From assembly GCA_021737785.1 (NCBI GenBank), contig JAIPDI010000051.1, positions 1 through 36,118 on the forward strand: DNA of 36,118 nt. The letters run 5' to 3'. Positions 15,484 through 24,545 of the stretch are shown one piece after another. The number at the start of each line of letters is the position of its first letter. Positions within the stretch are counted from its first letter, which is position 1. A model generated the notes under the pieces. That model was given only the letters and a program-made list of their open reading frames with translations, was not told the origin of the DNA and ran no database searches. Origin of the DNA: Deltaproteobacteria bacterium (lineage in GTDB: Bacteria > Desulfobacterota > DSM-4660 > Desulfatiglandales > Desulfatiglandaceae). The translations under genes were made by a program, and so were the position numbers.

Positions 15484-16722
15484 ATGTCCATTAATACAAA
15501 AATCGCCTGGCGCAACATCTGGCGGAACAAGAGACGGTCCCTGCTGACCATCTCCGCTATCCTGTTCGCTTCTTCGCTGCTCATCTTTTCCATCTCCCTG
15601 CAATTCAGTTCCTACGACACCATGATTGACGCTGCGGTCAAACGGCATACGGGCCACCTCCAGGTGCAGGCTGACGGGTACAACAAGGACAAGAAGATTC
15701 GTCTGGTAGTAGAATTTCCCATGCAAGTCATCCAGGCCATTCAAGATCTCCCCCTGATAAGTGCCATATCCCGCCGCGCCAATTCCTTTTGTCTGGTTTC
15801 CTCGGACCGGCGCACCTACGGCATCTGGGTGGTGGGAGTGGACGTTGCCAGAGAAAAGGAAGTCACCACCATTTTCCAGGTCATTCGCAAGGGAAGCTAT
15901 CTTGAGAATGAGAACGGTTATGAAGCCATCATCGGGACCATTCTCGCCAAGAATCTGGCGGTTGACGTGGGCGATGAACTGGTTCTGCTGGGGCAGGGCT
16001 TGGATGGCTCCATTGCCGCGAGTGTCGTCAGGGTTAGAGGGATTTTCAGTACCGGCCAGCCCGACTTCGATCGCTCTTCTCTTCAAATGCCTCTGAAGAC
16101 ATTTCAAGAAACCTTCAGCATGGGGGACTCTGTTCACGAGCTTGTGGTCATCACAAAGGATTTGGATAAGCTACCGGCCCTCGCCCAGGCGGTCAGGGAG
16201 CGACTTCGATCTTCCTTCCCGTCGGATTCCTTGCAGGTCCTGACCTGGCAAGACCTGTTGCCGGGTCTGGATCAGTCTATTCAGGTGGATATGGTCAGCG
16301 GCTGGATCAATTACAGCATCCTGGTGATTATTGTGGCCTTCGGCATCATGAACACCTTTGTGATGTCCGTTATGGAAAGGACCCGGGAATTCGGAATGCT
16401 TCTGTCGTTGGGCATGAGGCCTGGTCAGGTAGTAAAACTGGTGCTTCTGGAATCGACTTTCATGAGTCTGCTGGGCATTTTTTTTGGGATTATCGGCGGA
16501 TGTCTCCTCACCTATTATTTTCAGGTTCATGGGTTTGAAATCCCCGGGGCCGGCGATATCATGGCCCAGTGGGGCATGCCTTCGCGGATGTGGCCGAGAC
16601 TCAGTCTCATCTCTATCCTTATGGGCCCGGCGGTGATCCTGATGGTCACCTTGGTCATGGCCGTGTTTCCTGTCCTGAGGATATTCAGACTGGAACCTGC
16701 GAAAGCCCTTCGGGCAGTTTGA
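15484..16722 (+). CDS. ABC transporter permease, FtsX/LolCE type (1)
   Basis: A 412-residue permease with one N-terminal transmembrane helix (after the IAWRNIWRNKRRS start), a large periplasmic domain (about 45-270, MacB-PCD-like), and three C-terminal helices (from about 280, 325 and 375), the standard MacB/LolC/LolE layout. The cytoplasmic motif MERTREFGMLLSLGMRPGQV is the FtsX-family coupling region that meets the ATPase. Together with the next permease and the LolD-like ATPase it forms a heterodimeric transporter that extracts lipid or lipoprotein from the inner membrane rather than importing solute. The upstream gap is 71 bp; an AAGGAA site lies before ATG 15484. Confidence 0.87.
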   Translation: MSINTKIAWRNIWRNKRRSLLTISAILFASSLLIFSISLQFSSYDTMIDAAVKRHTGHLQVQADGYNKDKKIRLVVEFPMQVIQAIQDLPLISAISRRANSFCLVSSDRRTYGIWVVGVDVAREKEVTTIFQVIRKGSYLENENGYEAIIGTILAKNLAVDVGDELVLLGQGLDGSIAASVVRVRGIFSTGQPDFDRSSLQMPLKTFQETFSMGDSVHELVVITKDLDKLPALAQAVRERLRSSFPSDSLQVLTWQDLLPGLDQSIQVDMVSGWINYSILVIIVAFGIMNTFVMSVMERTREFGMLLSLGMRPGQVVKLVLLESTFMSLLGIFFGIIGGCLLTYYFQVHGFEIPGAGDIMAQWGMPSRMWPRLSLISILMGPAVILMVTLVMAVFPVLRIFRLEPAKALRAV

Positions 16723-16809
16723 AAAATAGTGCCCTGTCGACAGGATAACGGGCACACGGCGATGGAAGATGTCTGAGACAAAACGACAAAGGCAAGGCGG
16801 AGTGTAGAC

Positions 16810-18033
16810 ATGCTTGGACTACTGGCCTGGAGGAATTTATGGCGGATGCCGAGGCGCACCATCATCATATTGATCTCGATCATCATCGGCACCTGGGGCA
16901 TGGTCTTCATGAAGACCCTTATGACGGGACTCATGCACCAGATGATCGAAAGCAGCATTCGCACGCTGACCGGCCATGTCCAGGTCCACAGAACGGGGTT
17001 TTTCAATGATCCGAGCATCGATTATACCATGGACTCGGTAAGAGATATCACCCGGAAGCTGCAAGGACTTCCCGAAAACGTATATTGGACGCAACGGGTG
17101 AGGGTTCCCGGTGTGGTGAGCAATGCCCGGAATTCAGCAGGGATCGTCATTGTCGGAATCGTGCCTGAAGATGAAGCCCGGGTGTCTTTCATCGGATCCG
17201 CTGTTGCGGAGGGGCAATATCTTACGAATGAGGATGAATACGGTATCCTCATCGGGGAATCACTGGCCCGGAAATTCGAGACCGAACCTGGCAAAAAACT
17301 GGTTCTGACCTCCCAGGATAGGGAAGGAAGAATCGCATCCGGGGGATTTCGCATCACAGGCATCTTTCGCGCTGAGACGGATGAAACGGAGGAGCATTTC
17401 GCTTTCATTCTTCTTCCATCGGCACAGAGAATGCTCAAGATGGGAGATGCCGTGTCCGAGCTTTGTTTTATGGCTCCGAATATGGACCAGGTCCCTCCTC
17501 TCCGCCAATGGCTCCAATCCCGGATAGGGAACGACACTTATGAGGTGATGTCCTGGAAGGAGCTGTTGCCGTTGATCACCTCCACCCTGGAGATATGGGA
17601 CGGTTTTATCTACATCTGGTATGCCATCCTTTTTGTTGCCATGGCTTTCGGCCTGGTCAACACCATGCTCATTGCGGTCTATGAGCGATTTCGAGAGCTC
17701 GGCGTCCTGAGAGCCATCGGCATGAAGTCCCGGTGGATTATCACCCAGATCACCATCGAAGCCGTGTGGCTCCTCATCATCGGAATCGTATTGGGGGATT
17801 TGCTGACCCTCGCGGCGGTCCAATGGCTTGTACACGCCGGCGGCATCAATTTGAGCGCCTATGCGGCCAGTGCCGAGCAGCTGGGCTTTCCCAAAATCAT
17901 CTTTCCTGTTTTCAAGGTGACGGAATTAATTGTCCCCAACGCCTTGGTTCTCTTTCTGGGAATCGTCGTCAACTTGTATCCTGCCTTCAAAGCCGGTGGT
18001 ATAGCCCCTGTGCAGGCGATGACCCACAACTGA
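16810..18033 (+). CDS. ABC transporter permease, FtsX/LolCE type (2)
   Basis: A 407-residue paralogue of the preceding permease with the same layout: N-terminal helix (TIIILISIIIGTWGMVF), periplasmic domain with a central IVIVGIVPEDE strand, and three C-terminal helices. The coupling motif is YERFRELGVLRAIGMKSRWI. The two permeases differ enough to suggest a heterodimer like LolC/LolE. GGAG lies 8 bases before ATG 16810. Its stop is followed after 11 bases by the ATPase start, so the two are one transcription unit. Confidence 0.87.
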   Translation: MLGLLAWRNLWRMPRRTIIILISIIIGTWGMVFMKTLMTGLMHQMIESSIRTLTGHVQVHRTGFFNDPSIDYTMDSVRDITRKLQGLPENVYWTQRVRVPGVVSNARNSAGIVIVGIVPEDEARVSFIGSAVAEGQYLTNEDEYGILIGESLARKFETEPGKKLVLTSQDREGRIASGGFRITGIFRAETDETEEHFAFILLPSAQRMLKMGDAVSELCFMAPNMDQVPPLRQWLQSRIGNDTYEVMSWKELLPLITSTLEIWDGFIYIWYAILFVAMAFGLVNTMLIAVYERFRELGVLRAIGMKSRWIITQITIEAVWLLIIGIVLGDLLTLAAVQWLVHAGGINLSAYAASAEQLGFPKIIFPVFKVTELIVPNALVLFLGIVVNLYPAFKAGGIAPVQAMTHN

Positions 18034-18044
18034 TGAGGAAAAAA

Positions 18045-18734
18045 ATGACCATCGTAAAATGCAATGGCGTCAAGAAGACCTACCAGCAAGGCAAGGTGGA
18101 AGTAAAGGCCTTGCGAGGCATCGACATGGAAGTGGAAAAGGGTGAGTTTATCGCCATCGCCGGGCCCTCCGGATCCGGAAAGACAACGGTTCTAAATCTC
18201 ATCGGCGGTCTGGACGATGTCTCTCAAGGGAAGATCGTGGTGGATGGCCAGGACATCACCAGACTGAAGTCATCGCAACTTGCCGATATGCGGCTTCATA
18301 AGATCGGGTTCATTTTCCAATCCTACAATCTCATACCCGTCCTGTCGGCGATTGAAAATGTCGAATTCATCATGATGCTTCAAGGCATTCCTTCATCCGA
18401 GCGATTGAAAAGGTCTCGCGCCATTCTGCGAGACGTGGATTTGGAGGATCTTATGACGCGTCGTCCCGCCGAAATGTCCGGGGGGCAGCAGCAGCGGGTG
18501 GCCGTGGCCCGAGCCATTGTCTCGGAGCCGGCCATTGTCCTGGCGGATGAGCCCACTGCCAACCTGGACTCGAAAACCGGAGAAAAACTCCTGGACCTCA
18601 TGAAAAAGCTCAATGAGAACAATGGAATTACATTCGTTTTCTCCACCCACGACAAGATGGTCATGGAACGCGCTCAGAGGATCATCCTGTTAAAGGACGG
18701 GACGGTCGTGGAGACCGTCGTCAACCGCAATTGA
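18045..18734 (+). CDS. ABC transporter ATP-binding protein, LolD/MacB type
   Basis: A 229-residue ATPase, typical LolD length. Walker A is GPSGSGKTT, the Q-loop is IFQSYNLIP, the signature MSGGQQQRVAVARA, Walker B plus catalytic glutamate LADEPTANLD, and the H-loop FSTHD. It powers the two preceding permeases. ATG 18045 has GAGG six bases upstream; an in-frame ATG at 18033 overlapping the previous stop would add four residues (MRKK) and cannot be excluded. Confidence 0.9.
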   Translation: MTIVKCNGVKKTYQQGKVEVKALRGIDMEVEKGEFIAIAGPSGSGKTTVLNLIGGLDDVSQGKIVVDGQDITRLKSSQLADMRLHKIGFIFQSYNLIPVLSAIENVEFIMMLQGIPSSERLKRSRAILRDVDLEDLMTRRPAEMSGGQQQRVAVARAIVSEPAIVLADEPTANLDSKTGEKLLDLMKKLNENNGITFVFSTHDKMVMERAQRIILLKDGTVVETVVNRN

Positions 18735-18759
18735 GTCTTGCCGCGCAGGGATTTGAGAC

Positions 18760-20163
18760 ATGGAATCCGGTTCTGCCTCCCGTCCGCATTTCTCTGGAGG
18801 GTGCCGCAGTTTCTTATGGAAACTGTTTTGGTTCCTGTGGTTTCTGTTCAACTGCCTCAATGCCTCTGCCCAGGACGTTTCTTCACAGAACACCGTCTCA
18901 TCGAACCCTTCCTCGCTCAGCGGCCTTTTTTCCATGGAAAACATGGAACTGGGAGGTCATTTCAAAACGCGTCTGGCTCTCAGCCGTCCTGCTTCAGGGA
19001 GCATCTATCACGCAACAGAGAACGGCGTGGTGTGGGACGCCCAGAATGAACTCCGTTTGAAAGGGCGCTACAGTTTCAATGGCGTGGCGGAACTGGAGGT
19101 CCACAACGAAAGTTTCCTTGTATGGAGCGAGACTCGAGGAATACTGTCGGAATTTCAGGAAGGCCAGGGCGGGGGAAGCTCGGATATCCTCATTCCGCAA
19201 TCGCTGATCAATGACCGGAGACGTCTCATGAACCTGACCTGGACATGGGAGGAGGGGGAGAAGCTTTACGCGGTTAACCGGTTCGACCGGTTATCCCTGT
19301 CCCTGTTTCCCTCGTGGGGCGTCATTAAGGGAGGTCGCCAGGCCATCAGTTGGGGGGATGGAATGCTCTTCAATCCCTTTGATATTTTCACCCCTTTTGC
19401 GCCCACCACCCTGGATCGCGACTACAAACAGGGGGAGGACGCCCTATCCGTTCAAGTGAATCCCGGCGATCAATACGGAGACCTTCAATTGCTCTATATC
19501 CCCCGCAGAAACGTTGTAACACGGGATCTCAGTTGGGAAGAATCCTCGGTGGCCGCCAACTATCATCTTATGATTCCCGATACCGAATGGGAACTCAGTT
19601 TTATAGGCGCCTGCCATTACCAGGATTTCCCTGTGGGAGCGGGTGTCGTCGGTTATATGGGAGGCAGCGCCCTGCGTCTGAACACCACGTGGACATATCT
19701 GAAGGAGGACGCCTCCGGGTTCGTGAGCCTCGTAGCCAATGTGGATTATGGTTGGGTGTGGTGGGGAATGAATTTCTATGGATGGGTGGAGTATTACTAC
19801 AACGGCCTGGGCGAGAGTCGGGACCATTATTCGGAGGCGTTTGAAAACGAGGCCCTCCGAAAACGACTCTTAAGGGGTGAAATCTATGTCCGGGGACGCC
19901 ATTACATGGATGCTCTGGTAAGGGTGGAACTGCACCCTCTGGTGAATTTCCAGTTGGTTGCCATCACCAATATCGCCGATCCCAGCGGCGTCATCCAGCC
20001 CTATCTCACCTGGGATATGTTAGACAACCTCCGGTTGAACGTATCGGCCTCCTTGTATTGGGGCGGGCATAACACGGAATACGGCGGAGGGGAAATCCCC
20101 GGGACCGGCCTTACCGACCGGCCGTCAAACAACATCCTCGCCTGGGTGGCTTTCTATTTCTAA
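18760..20163 (+). CDS. Outer-membrane beta-barrel protein
   Basis: A 467-residue protein with a signal peptide whose core is unusually aromatic (FLWKLFWFLWFLFNCL), probably cut after NASA at about residue 37. The mature chain alternates hydrophobic and polar residues in short strands, is rich in W/Y/G/N, and ends with AWVAFYF; a C-terminal phenylalanine is the Bam recognition signal of barrel proteins. KGGRQAISWGDGMLFNPFD resembles the DUF1302-like barrels. It follows the Lol-like ATPase by 25 bases, so it may be the outer-membrane end of the same lipid or lipoprotein route. No ligand can be named. Confidence 0.8.
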   Translation: MESGSASRPHFSGGCRSFLWKLFWFLWFLFNCLNASAQDVSSQNTVSSNPSSLSGLFSMENMELGGHFKTRLALSRPASGSIYHATENGVVWDAQNELRLKGRYSFNGVAELEVHNESFLVWSETRGILSEFQEGQGGGSSDILIPQSLINDRRRLMNLTWTWEEGEKLYAVNRFDRLSLSLFPSWGVIKGGRQAISWGDGMLFNPFDIFTPFAPTTLDRDYKQGEDALSVQVNPGDQYGDLQLLYIPRRNVVTRDLSWEESSVAANYHLMIPDTEWELSFIGACHYQDFPVGAGVVGYMGGSALRLNTTWTYLKEDASGFVSLVANVDYGWVWWGMNFYGWVEYYYNGLGESRDHYSEAFENEALRKRLLRGEIYVRGRHYMDALVRVELHPLVNFQLVAITNIADPSGVIQPYLTWDMLDNLRLNVSASLYWGGHNTEYGGGEIPGTGLTDRPSNNILAWVAFYF

Positions 20164-20275
20164 TGACCGTTGCCCAAGGGCCTGCCGATGAATCCGAGGC
20201 GCTTGAAGCCCGGGCTGGGGGCACAATGGCGCCCATCAGGGCTATCTGACTGAAATGGTTCACGATACTTTCAAG

Positions 20276-20293
20276 GACGCCCTCCAGGGCGTC
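20276..20293. other. Hairpin in the 20164-20557 intergenic region
   Basis: GACGCCCT and AGGGCGTC form a perfect 8-bp stem with a 2-base loop, about 110 bases after the barrel gene. No T-run follows. It may be a palindromic repeat or weak processing signal. The remainder of the 394-base gap, which should hold the liv operon promoter, shows no gene. Confidence 0.4.
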
Positions 20294-20557
20294 TCTGGGA
20301 TGATCAGGAGGGCACCAAAGCACTTTGAATATCGTGGGATTTCGTCTTGACACTGTGTAAGTGAGCTGTTATGAGTAAAATCAGTGTTAGCGATCGATAT
20401 GCCTCCAATTCTTTTCCGGCCGACCGTGCCGACATCTTAAGCGGATGAACACATCTCCTCTTCATAGGAATCCAAATGCATAAGCTGCCGTCTTATTTCT
20501 AAGAGGGTTTCGGGTACGGAAAACATCAGAAACTTTTAGACCAAGAGGAGGATGGCT

Positions 20558-21841
20558 ATGGGAAACAAAGGGATAACCAGAAGGGATTTTATGAAGGCCG
20601 GCGTTTTCACGGCCGGTGCGATCGCCTTAGGCCCGGGTGTTTTAAAGCCGATCGGTGCATGGGCGGCGACTCCCGCCATCAAAGGCCCCATAAAGGTGGG
20701 GTACCAGGCGGTCATGTCCGGGACCCTGGCCGGTTACGGAGAGTTCCACAAGATGGGTGCGGTCATGGCCATGGAGGAGATCAACGCGGCCGGCGGCATC
20801 GCCGGGGCCAAGCTGGAGATCGAGTTCAGGGACTCCACGCTGAAGGCCCCCGAGGCCATTAAGAACGCACGCTACTTTGTGGACAGCTGGGGGGCTGATT
20901 TTTTAGGGGGTATCGATTCATCCGGCCAGGCCCTGGCCCTGGCCCCTGTTATGAAGGAACTGGATCGGATACTGATGGTCACCCACGCGGCCACGGAAAA
21001 GTTGACCGAAGACCAGGTTTTCAAAAACGGCATCAAACAGGTCTTCCGCATCTGCACCCCCACCTACCAGGACGGCAATGCCGCGGCATTTATCGCCAAG
21101 GATCTTTCTGCCAAGACATGGGCAACTGTCAGCCCCAAGTATGAATACGGCTACACCTGTTGGGAGATGTTCAAGAATACGCTGGGCAAACTCAAACCGG
21201 ATGCGCAATTCACAGCAGAATCGTGGGCCCCCTTCGGCACCACTGATTTCCGATCCCACATCAACACCATTATGGACGCCAGCCCGGATGGATTTTATTC
21301 CACCGAGTGGGCCGGGGAACTGATCACCTTTGTCAAACAGGCCAAACAGGCCGGGATGTTTGACAAGATCAAACACGTGCTCCTTCCGGTAGGCGCCGCC
21401 ATGGATGTGCTGGAAGGTCTCGGAAACGAAATGCCCGACAATATCTGGATCTCCGGCCGGTACTTCTTCCAGTATCCGGACACGCCGATGAACAATGACT
21501 GGGTGGCCCGGTTCCACAAACGGTGGAATCATTATCCGGCCTATGTATCTGAAACAGGATATTCCACCATGTACGCCTTCAAAAAGGCGGTGGAAGCGGC
21601 CGGATCCAAAGACACCGCCAAGGTGATCAGCGCCTTGGAAGGGATGACGCTGGCATCGCCTGCCGGTGACCGGGTTTTCAGGAAAGAGGATCATCAGGCC
21701 ATGTACGAAGTCCCCTGGGGCCTGACCAAATCCGATCCCAAGTATCCGTTTAAGGTGATGGGCAAACAGGTGGTCATCCCGGCCAAAGAATGCTTCAACC
21801 GTCCGCCGTTTGAAGGCCCGGGCACCAAGCCGCCTTTCTAA
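20558..21841 (+). CDS. Branched-chain amino-acid-type ABC transporter substrate-binding protein (Tat signal)
   Basis: A 427-residue type I periplasmic binding protein of the LivK/Leu-Ile-Val family. The N-terminus carries a twin-arginine signal (TRRDFM followed by AGVFTAGAIALG), so it is exported folded by Tat. The mature start IKVGYQAVMSGTLAGYGEFH and the AMEEINAAGGIAGAKLEIEF block are typical. The ligand may be an amino acid, amide or short carboxylate. ATG 20558 is preferred, six bases after GAGGAGG; the ATG at 20552 abuts that site. It heads a five-gene importer operon, with a strong hairpin after it that should keep its transcript more abundant than the permease part. Confidence 0.9.
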   Translation: MGNKGITRRDFMKAGVFTAGAIALGPGVLKPIGAWAATPAIKGPIKVGYQAVMSGTLAGYGEFHKMGAVMAMEEINAAGGIAGAKLEIEFRDSTLKAPEAIKNARYFVDSWGADFLGGIDSSGQALALAPVMKELDRILMVTHAATEKLTEDQVFKNGIKQVFRICTPTYQDGNAAAFIAKDLSAKTWATVSPKYEYGYTCWEMFKNTLGKLKPDAQFTAESWAPFGTTDFRSHINTIMDASPDGFYSTEWAGELITFVKQAKQAGMFDKIKHVLLPVGAAMDVLEGLGNEMPDNIWISGRYFFQYPDTPMNNDWVARFHKRWNHYPAYVSETGYSTMYAFKKAVEAAGSKDTAKVISALEGMTLASPAGDRVFRKEDHQAMYEVPWGLTKSDPKYPFKVMGKQVVIPAKECFNRPPFEGPGTKPPF

Positions 21842-21866
21842 GACATCTGTTTTCCATGGGGGCTGA

Positions 21867-21906
21867 CCCCTGTCCGCCAAGGGCACCGTATCCGGGCGGA
21901 CAGGGG
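21867..21906 (+). terminator. Strong intercistronic stem-loop after the binding-protein gene
   Basis: CCCCTGTCCGCC (21867-21878) pairs perfectly with GGCGGACAGGGG (21895-21906) around 16 bases. It lies between the binding-protein and permease genes. Only CCTTT follows, so it is more likely an mRNA-stabilising or attenuating structure than a full terminator, as expected where a binding protein must be made in excess. Confidence 0.65.
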
Positions 21907-21939
21907 CCTTTCCACAAACGCTTACGGAGATTGATTCCG

Positions 21940-22809
21940 ATGCTGGAGTCCATCGTCCATGTGTGTCTGGCCGGTCTGTCCACCGGGATGTTCATCTGGC
22001 TGGTGGCCAGCGGGCTGACCCTTATCTTTGGTGTGTTGGGGGTCCTTAACTTCGCACACGGCAGTTTCTATATGTTAGGGGCCTATTTCTGTTATACCCT
22101 CCTCGGTTTCCTGGGGCACAATTTCTGGTTGGGTCTTTTGTTTGGACCCCTCTGCGTCTGTGTGGTCGGCTTTGTGGTGGAGAGATATTTCCTCCGCTAT
22201 GTGTATCACCTTGCGCTTCCTTACCAGCTGTTACTGACGTTTGCCTTTGTGCTTCTCTTTGATGATCTGGTTAAGGTGATTTGGGGGGGCGGATCCATCG
22301 GCTCGCCCACGGTTCCGGGGCTTTCCGGATCCATCCCCATCCTGGGCCGTAACTTCCCCGTATACAACCTTTTTATCATCGGCGTGGGTCCTCTGGTGGC
22401 CGTGGGCATGTGGGCGCTTCTGGAGAAAACCTGGTGGGGCCGCACTATCCGCGCCGCCTCTTCAGACCGGGAGATGGCCTCGGCCATAGGGGTGCGGGTC
22501 CCGGCGCTCTTTACAGCTGTATTCGTCTTCGGAACCTGGCTGGGGGCCATGGGCGGCGGGCTTGCGGTGCCGTATGTAGGCCTGTTAACCCCGGGAATGG
22601 GGGAGGCCATTATCATCGATGCCTTTGTGGTGGCTGTCATAGGGGGTCTCGGCAGCCTCAAGGGCGCCTTTTTAGGCGCCCTGATCATCGGGCTTTTGTC
22701 CTCCTTCGGCACCCGATTTATCCCTACCTTCGACATGTTTCTGACATTCATCCTGATGGCCGCGGTGCTGCTCTGGAGACCGCAGGGCCTGTTTGGGGAG
22801 GCCGCGTAA
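21940..22809 (+). CDS. livH: Branched-chain amino-acid ABC transporter permease (LivH type)
   Basis: A 289-residue integral membrane protein with about eight helices. SGLTLIFGVLGVLNFAHGSFYMLGAY is the LivH signature region (G-V-x-x-x-x-FAHG, residues about 24-45), and AVIGGLGSLKGAFLGALIIG is the cytoplasmic loop that meets the ATPase. It pairs with the LivM-type permease that follows directly. The start is set at ATG 21940 (GGAG about 10 bases upstream); the frame upstream overlaps the intercistronic stem-loop and is unlikely to be coding. Confidence 0.9.
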   Translation: MLESIVHVCLAGLSTGMFIWLVASGLTLIFGVLGVLNFAHGSFYMLGAYFCYTLLGFLGHNFWLGLLFGPLCVCVVGFVVERYFLRYVYHLALPYQLLLTFAFVLLFDDLVKVIWGGGSIGSPTVPGLSGSIPILGRNFPVYNLFIIGVGPLVAVGMWALLEKTWWGRTIRAASSDREMASAIGVRVPALFTAVFVFGTWLGAMGGGLAVPYVGLLTPGMGEAIIIDAFVVAVIGGLGSLKGAFLGALIIGLLSSFGTRFIPTFDMFLTFILMAAVLLWRPQGLFGEAA

Positions 22810-23787
22810 ATGAAGCGCTTCTGGCCCTATATATGTGTCGCCTTGATTCTGGCGGGTCTGATGGCCATCGGTCTTTTTGCAGGGAGATTTGTGGTCTATA
22901 TGAGCATGCGGGTCTTGATCCTCTCCATCTTTGCATTGGGGTACAATCTCCTCCTGGGACGTACCGGCCTTCTCTCCTTTGGCCACGCCGCCTTCTACGC
23001 AGGCGGTGCTTATGGATTGGGATTGCTCTCCATCCATGTGACGACAAATCCCCTGCTGGGAATCATGGCGGGGATGGGATTGGCCTGCATCATGGCCCTG
23101 GTGATCGGGTTTTTCTGCGTCCGGCACACGGAAATCTATTTTGCCATGCTGACGCTGGCCTTTGGAATGATGGTCTTTTCCCTGATCTGGAATCTGCGGG
23201 AGGTGACCGGCGGAGATGACGGGCTGGTGGGAATTGTTCGGGCGCCGATCTCTTTGGGGATTGCCACGTTCTCTATCTCCGAGACAAGCCACTACTATTT
23301 CTTTGTTCTTTTCTGCTTCCTCCTGACGGTTGTTCTTGTTTACCTTATCAGAAAGTCTCCCTTCGGGCTGGTTCTGTCAGGAATCCGTGAGAACGACCGC
23401 CGCGTTGAATTCGCAGGTCTATCGGTCAGGAATTATCGACTGGCCGCATTTGTGATCTCCGGGTCGTTCGCAGGGTTGGCGGGTGCATTGGGAGCGCTCC
23501 TTGAGAGTTACACCAATCCCTTTTCAGCCCACTGGAGCCACTCGGCCGAGCCGATCCTGGTGAGCCTCATCGGCGGGATACAGACCTTCACCGGACCGAT
23601 TGTGGGGAGTATCATTTTTATCGGCTTCCGGGAGATCATCGAACGCTTCACTCAGAACTGGATGCTCTGGTTCGGTCTCATCCTCCTGGTTATCATTATG
23701 GGCCTCAGGGGAGGAGTTGTGGGCGGGGTCGCCCAATTATTTCGTGGCGAAAAAAGTCATGTTGCCGCATCAGGGGGTGCCCGGTGA
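22810..23787 (+). CDS. livM: Branched-chain amino-acid ABC transporter permease (LivM type)
   Basis: A 325-residue membrane protein with about eight to nine helices. It begins on the base after the LivH stop. LILSIFALGYNLLLGRTGLLSFGHAAFYAGGAY is the LivM core, VLSGIRENDRRVEFAGLSV the conserved cytoplasmic loop, and SLIGGIQTFTGPIVGSIIF the coupling region. It forms the heterodimeric channel with LivH. Its last bases overlap the LivG start (GTGA). Confidence 0.9.
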   Translation: MKRFWPYICVALILAGLMAIGLFAGRFVVYMSMRVLILSIFALGYNLLLGRTGLLSFGHAAFYAGGAYGLGLLSIHVTTNPLLGIMAGMGLACIMALVIGFFCVRHTEIYFAMLTLAFGMMVFSLIWNLREVTGGDDGLVGIVRAPISLGIATFSISETSHYYFFVLFCFLLTVVLVYLIRKSPFGLVLSGIRENDRRVEFAGLSVRNYRLAAFVISGSFAGLAGALGALLESYTNPFSAHWSHSAEPILVSLIGGIQTFTGPIVGSIIFIGFREIIERFTQNWMLWFGLILLVIIMGLRGGVVGGVAQLFRGEKSHVAASGGAR

Positions 23788-24545
23788 ACGCGCCGCTTCT
23801 GGAGATCAAGGGGCTGAGCAAGGCATTCGGCAGGGTTATCACAGCCAATAACCTGGACCTGACCATTGACCAAGGGGTCTTGACGTCCATCATCGGTCCC
23901 AACGGCGCCGGGAAATCCACTCTTATTAATATGCTGTCCGGTTCTCTCCCTGCGGACTCAGGACAGATCCTCTTTGAAGGCACGGATATCACCCGTTTGT
24001 CGATCCATCATAGGGTAAAGATGGGTCTGTGTCGCTCTTTTCAGGTGGTGAATATCTTCCCCGACCTGACGGTTTTTGACAATGTCCAGATCCCGGTCCT
24101 GGCCGTGCGGCGAAGGGCCCGGGGGCTGTTTCGCCCTGTGGCCCGGGAAGCCGGCGTTCACCAAGAGGTGGGCCGGGTCCTGGACCGCGTGGGGCTGGCG
24201 GCAGAAGCCCACACCATTGCCGGTGCCCTTTCCCATGGGGACCAGCGGTCGCTGGAGGTGGGCATCGCCCTGGCCGTGAGACCCCGGCTTCTCTTGTTGG
24301 ATGAGCCGACCGCAGGCATGAACCCTGTTGAACGGGTGAGGGTTCTGGAAAATATCAGGGGATTATCAGCGGAGGGGAAGACGACGTTTGTTATTGTGGA
24401 GCATGACATGGATATCGTGTTTTCTCTTTCCGAGCGGGTGATCGTTCTCCATCATGGGGAGATTATTGGAGACGGCACCACACAGGAGATCCAGAACAGC
24501 CCTATTGTAAGGGAGGTCTACTTGGGTGAAGAGGTGGCGGCATGA
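23784..24545 (+). CDS. livG: Branched-chain amino-acid ABC transporter ATPase (LivG type)
   Basis: A 253-residue ATPase starting at GTG 23784, which overlaps the LivM stop by four bases. Walker A GPNGAGKST, Q-loop SFQVVNIFPDLTVFDN (typical of LivG), signature LSHGDQRSLEVGIAL (H in place of the usual second G of LSGG, seen in many LivG proteins), Walker B LLLDEPTAGM and H-loop VEHDMD. Works with LivF to power the permease pair. Confidence 0.9.
   Translation: MNAPLLEIKGLSKAFGRVITANNLDLTIDQGVLTSIIGPNGAGKSTLINMLSGSLPADSGQILFEGTDITRLSIHHRVKMGLCRSFQVVNIFPDLTVFDNVQIPVLAVRRRARGLFRPVAREAGVHQEVGRVLDRVGLAAEAHTIAGALSHGDQRSLEVGIALAVRPRLLLLDEPTAGMNPVERVRVLENIRGLSAEGKTTFVIVEHDMDIVFSLSERVIVLHHGEIIGDGTTQEIQNSPIVREVYLGEEVAA

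Noticed and set aside
19629-19642. CTGTGGGAGCGGG resembling the dispersed repeat
   Set aside because: Lies in the barrel coding frame and lacks the rest of the repeat; chance similarity.
20918-21886. 322-codon minus-strand open frame
   Set aside because: Antisense to the Tat-exported binding protein; no ribosome site or family motif.
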